DNA from: Gracilaria gracilis | Lineage: Eukaryota; Rhodophyta; Florideophyceae; Gracilariales; Gracilariaceae | Length of the DNA stretch: 64,000 nt | Direction: 5' to 3' | NCBI GenBank assembly: GCA_030374805.1 | Contig: JARGSG010000031.1 | Span: 1-64,000 of the forward strand | Shown: in pieces, positions 56,689-64,000 of the stretch | Layout of the letters: each line of letters begins with the position of its first letter | Numbering within the stretch: the first letter of the stretch is position 1 | The notes under the pieces: model-generated | The model's input: the letters and a program-made list of their open reading frames with translations, nothing else | Database searches by the model: none | What the model was told of the DNA's origin: nothing | Program-made: the position numbers and the translations under genes

Positions 56689-57330
56689 TTATAACGTGTG
56701 TTGTTTGGGGATACCATTGCTGCAGATAAAATGCGTGGAGTGGATGGGAGATCGAACAGCGAAGAGTGCGGACGGTACGAGGGCCAAGTAGCCACTCTTT
56801 GGCTTCACAAAACCTGTAATATCAGTCTTTAGTTCTTTGAAAATGTTCTGTAAGGAAAGTGGTGGATAGACTCCTTGCGGGACAGAGAAACTCATCCCGT
56901 GCGCCCGATACCGGCTGTGATACGGATTATTTCCGATAATAACCACTCTGGTGCGTACAAGCGATGATTGATTGAATGCAGAGAACACTTTGTCTGGAGG
57001 AGGATAGATAGTGTGTGCTTGGCGCTCTTTTGCGACAAACTCAGTGAAGATCTTTAAGAAAGGATCTTTCAATGTTGCAGACAGTGCTTTACGCCAGCTG
57101 GGCTCCAAGGCAGAACCCAGATCTATCTTCCCGTTCATTGACTTGGAAGTGCGTGCCAACAGTTTGGCACGAGCGGCTGCCCAAATGGCAGCGATGCGAG
57201 CCTTGAAGTTTGCTGGGAGCGCTTCATCTTTCAGAATCTGCGCTTGGATTGGGGTGAGGGCGGTAGCTCTCTTCTTATTGACCGCTGCAGCTGGTGCTCT
57301 CTTGAAGTATGAGGTGATACTTTTCTGCAT
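56689..57330 (-). pseudogene. UNG: Uracil-DNA glycosylase relic with altered catalytic motif
   Basis: UNG removes uracil from DNA. ATG at 57330; MQKSITSYF is a PCNA-binding PIP-type motif as in nuclear UNG. Family signature: VVIIGNNPYHSRYRAHGMSF, SVPQGVYPPLSLQNIFKELK, GYLA. The water-activating motif is GQDPYH in UNG; here it reads GNNPYH, so the catalytic Asp is Asn. After GYLA the frame diverges from the family and stops at 56689, losing the Leu-loop (HPSPLS) half. Hence a truncated, probably inactive copy. The start of family X copy 2 lies only 30 bases downstream on the same strand. Confidence 0.85.
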
Positions 57331-58237
57331 TCTCTTTGATGGAGATGGTTAGATTGGGGAAAAGTTATGGACTGCAGCCCGGAGGTTATTGATTCGCTAG
57401 TGAGAAACAGGAGATAGTGTTGTGAGAGAGACGCGAGAGCGATTGATCCGCGGTGAAGCGGGCTGCTAATGGCAGCGCTGAGACCCGCTTTTGACGTGTC
57501 CGAGTGGCGTTGCGGTTTGATACAGGGTTCGGCAGTTCATATTTCGCGCCAAAACCTGTCTGCGTCAAGTTGCGCAGCCGCGGTGTGCGACGGGTTGAAA
57601 ATCGATTGGGCGGCGAATTGCGGCGCTTGAGCTCAATGTCGGAGCAAAGAAGAAGACGCCCGCCGTTCATTCCGCGAATTTTTGACGCTTTGCAACATAA
57701 TTCTGAAATCGCGTTTTTTCGCGCACTCCACACGTGCATCCTATGACCTCAGCTGGCCATCTCCGAGGACCGACACCTCTGCGGTTCAACGTCACAGGAT
57801 CAGCACTCACATGCTTCGATTGTTTTGTACCATGATTCCTGCGCCATACTATTCAAATGGAAGACATGCATTTGCTCAGAGATATACTGTGTATCACAAC
57901 TTCATGTTTAAGTAACTGACGCCGCCGCAGAAAGTACTGCAATGACACTGAGAAAGCCATGGACACTGTCGTTCTCTCTTCCTCACCGAACACTTTGCCA
58001 AAACTTCGTTCCGCAGTCACCTGGACAACAGTACTTGACAAACGATTGCTTTAACCACCCCGGTCACAGGTACTAACGTTAAGCTTGTGTCAAAGACAAG
58101 CTTTGGCTTCGATTTGCCATAATTCAGCGCTAGGTCACAGGTTCTATCATGAAAGACATGACAAATGTCTATACGTTTTGGTGTAACGAACGCTTTGTCC
58201 AAGCACAGTAGAGCGGTTTTTAATGGCTTTATAGCAT
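57331..58237. other. Intergenic, no gene recognised
   Basis: Would hold the UNG promoter and, at its other end, the 3' end of the large decayed gene. Only short frames (up to 117 codons, Arg-rich) without motifs. Confidence 0.4.
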
Positions 58238-61200
58238 TCAGATGTCATTGATGTCAGAGATAGCTTCTTCAAAGATACCAAAAAGGTCTCTGATATCCAT
58301 CTCATGTCCAGAAATGTTTGTACGCACTTGATCGTCAATACCCTCAACTGCATTGCTCCCGACTACGTCCTCCAGGGCTGTACACGCCAATACCGGCAAA
58401 TTTGCAACCTTGTTCTCGCCAATTAAATTGTCGCAGCCACAACAAAGGCACTCACCATTTCTCTTCACGCATGAGCATCTCCTGGAGTTGTAATACCCCT
58501 TGCAACCACATGTGGCAATCAAGTCTGTCATTTCTTGCTCAAGTGCTAGTGTGTCTTCTTTCATTTCCAGTACTATACCTCCACTATCATCGTATCCGTG
58601 TTTGATATCACAGCCTTTAACAACATCTTCTGAAAGGTTCTCATTGATGGACGTCTTCCAATATTCGAAGAAAATAAATTTATTACGCTTCGCTTGCAAG
58701 TGGACAAAGGCAGATGCAGGAACTAGCTCACAAATCAGTTTGGCATGATCTGATAGAAACTGTCTTACATCCAAGCCTCATAGGTAAGAATATGGTGTGT
58801 GAAAACTTATAAACGCCTCATTCAAGATTTGTCTCACATTTGTCCCCGTACTACTGTGACATCGCGTATCCCGTAATACATCGTGTTCTGACAGCGTCAT
58901 CAATCTTCTTTTCCCATACTTTTGAAGATAGGAAAGGATTGTGATGTTCTCAAATACTTCATCTTGACTCTCACTTGTCAAATATCTAATTCCATTTGTA
59001 TGTTCTAGCAAAGCCTTCAAGTAATGGTCATCAGTAACCCAAATGTACCAGGCGTAAAATTACAACCTGATAAAATAAATCCGCAACAAATGTTCTGAGC
59101 AGACACACCCCATAAGTCAAACATGCACAACATTTGATCGATATCAATTACTCGTTTCCCAATTACGTGCACGGTCTTCAAGCCTTTTATTCTCTCCATT
59201 AATGCGAGAATCATTGTCACATATGTATCTTGGGAGACGAAAACACAGGAAGAGACAGAACCTTCGTGTTGCAAGCTTCTCTGTCTTTCATGTACTGATA
59301 TTTCGCACATTGTGGGACGTACAAAGCATTCAAACGCAGTTGCCATTCTTGTCTCAGCCTCTCCATGGTGAAAAGAAGCAGTCCTAATCTTCAAACCTCT
59401 CTCTAAAGTCATCGAAAGAACTTGCGTTCTTGGAATCGACAAGATAAGGTCGTCATCATCTTCAACATGTTTTTCACTTTCCATGAACTTCTTTTCCTTT
59501 TCGACGACCACGGATGCATCGGTTACGTCTCCAATTGTATTTTCTGCTGCCTGACGTTTGTCAGTATCGACGTATACAATTACTTCACCCTGCCTTACAG
59601 TTTCACATTTGTCTGTTCGCATTGCCAGTTCAGAAGCAGATCGCTAGCTTTTCTTCCCACACAGCTTGCTCTAAACGAAAAACATCCTCCGTACATAAAG
59701 ACCTCGACATTCAGATTGTTTTCCTTATTAAGTTCCATAGCAGCAACAGCATCGCAAAACAAATGCAGAGAACACACGGCATCGCGACTGTTTCGTGACC
59801 TGACAAAATTGGACCATGATATATTTGTCGTGTCGTGGAATCCGACCATACAAAACTGCTCGTCACACATTTCCTTCGATTCAAGGTCAACGCTGCGCAC
59901 ATCATCACGTCTTCTCTGCTCCTGCAGTTTCTGCGATATTACCAACGTCGGATCATCAATGTGAAGATGGAGCTGCTTTAGTTTCTTGCTCCTCTGTCAG
60001 GTAAACCACGAACGTGGTAAATGTTTCATTTTGAGAACTGTCAGGTTGAAAATCGATCCTCCTCGTCGACCATCGGTACCGCGGCTCCAGATATGGTTCA
60101 TTACATCGATCATTACAGATATGTAAGGCTTAAAATGGTAATCGTAATAGTAAGTAGAACAACGTGCAAAAACCTTCATGCTTTGCGCCTCTTCCGACAA
60201 CCTCACATTCTTCGCAATGGTATCCATGCTTAGTGTTCCGAAGAACCCACTCTTATAGCCATGCATGACTCCATTTTCGGAGTGCTTATAAGCGTCTGCA
60301 AAGGGCGATAGCATATATCGTGACATGCGGAGCGCTCTCCATCTCTTCCGTGCTTGTTCAGCACCGTTTTCATCTTTGCAGCGAATTGGAGCATGCTCAA
60401 TGAGAGTGAGAGATGTCATTAGCTTTGTTATTGGACTCCGACGATCTGTGAGACCTTTTCTTGGATTCGCTGATTTCTTAGTGGCCTCAACACCGTTTTT
60501 CTCCGAATATCTCCTAGAAACTGCTCCACATGTAGGGACTTGTCTCTTTTTTGTCCACACTCCTCTAAATCGCTTCCCATCGAAGTGTTTAGATATATTC
60601 TCCTCGGACAGGGGTTCGAAGACGTCAGGTAAGATACGAAAAGCATGAAGCTCAGCAGTTTTGGGTCCAAAAGAAACAACATCAAGAATTAGAGTTTGTA
60701 ACTTTGGCTGATTGAAGTTCTCAGGTATTGTACCCAGTACATTCTAAAGCACCTCACAATTTCTATGTTCAAGGCCAACAAATCCTTTAGATCTCATTAG
60801 GTCCACCATTTCCCGTACAGTGCTGCTTTGAATAGCATTCTGGTCGTAATACTGGAGAGGGTTGCTATGCTCCACAGAAATGTCATTACTCCGGCACCGT
60901 CTGTAAGAATGACTAGCAGCGGTCACCCGCCGTATTAACATCCTTGCCATGGAGACTTCAAGCAACCACGAACCAGATGTTTGTAAATATTTTATCATTC
61001 GTAAGTTCAAACTTTTCACCAGTGGAATTATAACCATCTCCAAAACCTCATCTAAATGACGATGTACCCAACTTCTTCTGTCATATAGTGCTCCATTGCC
61101 GGCAGTGAAGGATGGAATTCTCGCAACCATTGCCCCAGGTTTGTTCTTATACAAGTCATCAAATGCAACCCTTGGAATGATCGACTTGAAAAACGCATAG

Positions 61201-63000
61201 AAAAGGTACAACTCTTGATACTTCATATGTCCAGATGTATGAAGTACTCCAGTGAGTCGAAGCCAAAAACTGTCAATCAAATCAGTATGTCCAGTACGAG
61301 ACAAAACATGGAACCCAACTGTAGACAGAAGACAAGTCTTGAGAGAAGTGTGAACGATATGCTTCCCGTTGGGAGTCACAGCAAAGAACGATTCAACTCT
61401 TTCTTGGATTAACCGACCCAAATCTCGAGTAGAATTTCCAGCTTTGCTTGTTACCCACCTCACAAGCTCTGATTCGCTCTTGTGTCTCTCATATGCTCCA
61501 CCATTTGTGATCTCACTAATGCAGTCCGTCAGATCCGGACACTAGGCCTGAACAGTATCAGAAGTATGGATGACGAGAGCAGCGCATAAACTAAACAACA
61601 GGGCTCTATTGTTTCTGGCATGATTATGCTTCAAAATGTTGTCAACCTGGGACTGTGACAAACCACAACTATTAGCCAGTTCTATTAGCCCAAGCCATCG
61701 ATCATTTCTTTGCAGAAGGAGTACAAGCTTTGTTTCTCCAAGTGAGAAAAACCTGGAAAGGGGATAACCCATTCGTTAACTCCGACAGTCTCAGAATCAC
61801 AAGTTAGATGTCGCTTGCTTTCCATGTAGGACTTTCTGCAGATGTTTACGAGCATCTTGTAAGTTGGCTGGTCTCCAGATACAACAACATACCGTGGACC
61901 GCCTTTTTCTGCTGGAAGTAGAATCCTTTTGATCATACCCAGCTTTTCGTGAATCTTGAGAATGTCGGACGGGCTCAAATCGCTTACGTCAACGAAAACG
62001 ATTTCCTGCTCGTACAGGACCCCATTATCGGCATTTAAACCACCGTGTTGTTTGACGCACGACAGAAGCAAAGATCTGAAGTTAACACCACTGTGTTTAT
62101 AGGGAACAGATATGTTCCCACGCTTGTAAATTAGGCCTGTTTCTGATAGGCCAAGGAGTTTATCCTTGTTCTCGTAATCTACACCATAAACAATATTTCC
62201 AAAATCAGAAAGTACCTGTTCGTCATTTGGAGAGGTAAGGGCAGAAATGAATGCTTCTCTCGTTTGCAATGCTTCTCGGGGATCGAACCATGGTTCTTTG
62301 TCCTTTTCGAGTGATGAAGACTGTTTCTTCTTTCTTTTTCTGCTTTGAATTATTCTTTGAGTAGCTGTGCCATTGATAAGTGGGGAAGGCTTTCCCGACG
62401 CCTTAACACTGTGTAGCGGGAGGAGGTTGTGGATCTGTACGGTGATAATCTTATGTTCTATGTCGACATCTTTGAAGGCTTCTCTTGGGGACTGTTCTCG
62501 TTCTGCAATCAACCGTTTTCTGAATGTTTCCGAGGTGTCATACGATGACACCAGTCCGAGTGCGTGCAAAACAACAGTCCAAGAAGCACTAGATTCAAGT
62601 ATGCCAGAAATAGATAAAGTCACATGTATTGGTCCAACAGCGAGACGAGACCATGAAAAACAGAGCTGCTCAATAATTTTAAACGCACGAATGCAGATAA
62701 GAAAGTCTGCTCGTGATAATGACACCCCATGACTGTCTGGTTGTATTGAGAGGCTTGAGTACCAGTTCAGTGCTGTGCTGGGAACTTTGTCGGGTCCATT
62801 GCAGATGGGAAAAAGTTGAGGCAAGTCCTCCCTGTTCGCAGTTGCGTTGAGCTTCCAAGCAGCAAGTTGTTTGTTTGATGCCATTTCTAAAACAGTTGGA
62901 GCCCAAAGACATCCCGGTATAGATCTTATTTCATCCGAAAGAGCCCAGTTCACTCGTCGATAACGTTCCTGACCTTCAACAGAACGATTACATACGGTGG
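58238..63000 (-). pseudogene. Very large decayed gene: 'GDQPxY' domain, nuclease-like fold and cysteine-rich tail
   Basis: About 1,580 codons spread over one path with seven breaks: frameshift near 61690, TAG 61542-61544, TAG 60744-60746, TGA 59997-59999, frameshift near 59600, frameshift near 59020, TGA 58778-58780. Order: N-terminal region; YVVVSGDQPTYKML and EWVIPFPGFSHLEKQSLY (about 61900-61750); helical middle (61463-59997); FHHGEAETRMATAF, SSCVFVSQDTYVTMI and FILSGCNFTPGTFG (59400-59030); tail CGCKGYYNSRRCSCVKRN then CLCCGCDN (about 58490-58410). The same succession (GDQPxY/H-x-E, H-x-EA-x-TR, DTD, GCD, CXC-type Cys tail) is known from multi-copy transposon-like genes of many eukaryotes with a PIN/FEN-like fold. 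Here DTD is DTY and GCD is GCN. No terminal repeats identified. Confidence 0.6.
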
Positions 63001-63029
63001 TAAGCATTGACCGTCTCTTCTGTGAAGCC

Positions 63030-63721
63030 ACTGTCACTTCTACGGGTGATGCGCTGGATGTCGCCCTGCATGATATGGCGCACCCGGCGTGAAGAGACCA
63101 TGCGGTGCTGCGATAGTCGGATCAGCGCATTCGAGAGGTGCGGCACAGCTCTTCTTATCTCAAGTTTGGCTTTGTCAGAAACCCGTACCATCGAATGGTG
63201 TCGGCGTATGTGGACAAGATTTTGAGGGTGGCTGTCTCGTCGTTTGAGTATCAGAGTCAGATGCATAGCCTGTTTGGAATGATCCATCTTTGCGCGTCAC
63301 TGCCAACCTCACAAAGCCCACATTTTCGCAGTTTGTCACCACCATTTCGACCGTGTTGAATCAAACTAGAACACAGGTCAACCTTCAGCGCATATTGTTT
63401 GAAAATAACGAGAGTCGACGATATCTTCATTGGCGTTCGCAGGTCGAATTATTGCACCCCGACATCATTCCATTTGACTTTATCGGCAGTTTTGATAACT
63501 TGCACAACGATAGAAACCATGTTCTTCAATGGATGTACCAACACACCCATCGCCGAATCCCCCAACATATTCTGGAAAAGCGTCATGCAACAGATCTTGT
63601 GGAAATGGTTCATCTGTATCAAATGATTCGTCACCACCATCAACTTCGACAGCTCATTATTCACACTTATAAACAGGATTTTGAAACCTTCAACTTCTCT
63701 ACCAGACCCCCATCCGTGTGA
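63030..63721 (+). pseudogene. Sulfotransferase (Sulfotransfer_2-like), broken
   Basis: Such Golgi enzymes move sulfate from PAPS to carbohydrates; red algae use them for sulfated galactans. Frame one: DALDVALHDMAHPA, TGA 63090-63092, TAG 63111-63113, then SSSYLKFGFVRNPYHRMVSA (the 3'-phosphate-binding FVRNPY-R-x-VSAY motif) and YVDKILR. A shift near 63290-63310 leads to frame two: TKPTFSQFV, YLHWRSQVELLHPDIIPFDF, IGSFDNLHNDRNHV, YKQDFETFNFS, stop 63719-63721; order and motifs fit the family. The N-terminal P-loop-like PAPS site (PKxGSS) is not seen, since the opposite-strand gene begins at about 63000. Truncated and frameshifted. Confidence 0.8.
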
Positions 63722-64000
63722 CACTATGTGACTTATCGTGTATTGCTCATAAGTTGAAGTGTATAAATCTTTCTTCCTTCTAAATTTTTGCACTGAACAA
63801 AAGATTACTTTGTAATCTGGGAGAAATATATGTAAACAATGTAGATGCTAGCTTTGGACAAGACTGCTAACGGCTTTGAAAGAGTCTGACAACCGCCACA
63901 TCAGCGGGAGAAAAACATGCTCTTGCAATTGATGGACTACCCGTGTGACAAGTGCGACAGATTGTGTGTAGAGTTTCTCTCTATTTAACAGTCATGGTTA
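63722..64000. other. Right edge, no gene recognised
   Basis: AT-rich 3' flank of the sulfotransferase; no frame of note. Confidence 0.4.

Noticed and set aside
1..64000. Bacterial origin of the window
   Set aside because: DnaE, NadC, TPI and UNG motifs might suggest bacteria, but Copia/Gypsy elements, pogo transposase, BK-channel-like and sulfotransferase genes and a GT-AG intron point to a eukaryotic nucleus.

Overview
The window looks like nuclear DNA of a red alga, probably a florideophyte. I base this on four clues: (i) a cluster of tiny plastid-DNA fragments at 19.2-20.0 kb that includes gltB and ilvB, genes that stay plastid-encoded in red algae; (ii) a cyanobacterial-type DNA polymerase III alpha gene relic; (iii) a Sulfotransfer_2-type sulfotransferase; (iv) few introns, with one clear 80-bp GT-AG intron. 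The species cannot be named from the sequence.

Most of the window is a graveyard of broken genes and transposable elements. From left to right: a pogo/Tigger-type transposase with one nonsense codon (0.9-2.5 kb); an unrecognised broken gene (2.9-5.2 kb); a decayed dnaE with a long C-terminal extension on the minus strand (6.9-11.3 kb); the RCK2 end of a Slo/BK-type K+ channel (12.2-13.3 kb); a GT64 glycosyltransferase fragment between tandem repeats (14.2-14.6 kb); a small zinc-finger gene (17.1 kb); copy 1 of an unknown gene family ('family X') split by a piggyBac-like MITE and by the plastid mosaic (18.1-23.4 kb); a second small zinc-finger gene with an intron (25.1-25.6 kb); and fragments of nadC/QPRT (25.8-26.4 kb) and triosephosphate isomerase (27.8-28.3 kb).

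The 28-39 kb stretch is mostly GC-rich, with non-triplet minisatellites and inverted repeats. It also holds a retroelement RNase H remnant. From 37.9 to 47.3 kb there are tRNA-like dispersed repeats, two Copia fragments, and a long, nearly open gene for a tyrosine-recombinase-like protein that interrupts the Copia integrase. A Gypsy-type gag-protease remnant lies at 49.2-52.3 kb. Copy 2 of family X (53.4-56.7 kb) sits next to a uracil-DNA glycosylase relic with an altered catalytic motif (56.7-57.3 kb). A very large decayed gene (58.2-63.0 kb) encodes a 'GDQPxY / H-x-E-A-x-T-R / cysteine-rich tail' protein. It abuts, tail to tail or head to head, a broken sulfotransferase (63.0-63.7 kb).

Very few loci look functional. 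The best candidates are the tyrosine-recombinase-like gene and the two zinc-finger genes. There is no operon structure and no sign of a shared pathway. The main biology here is genome decay, nested insertion and organelle-to-nucleus DNA transfer.
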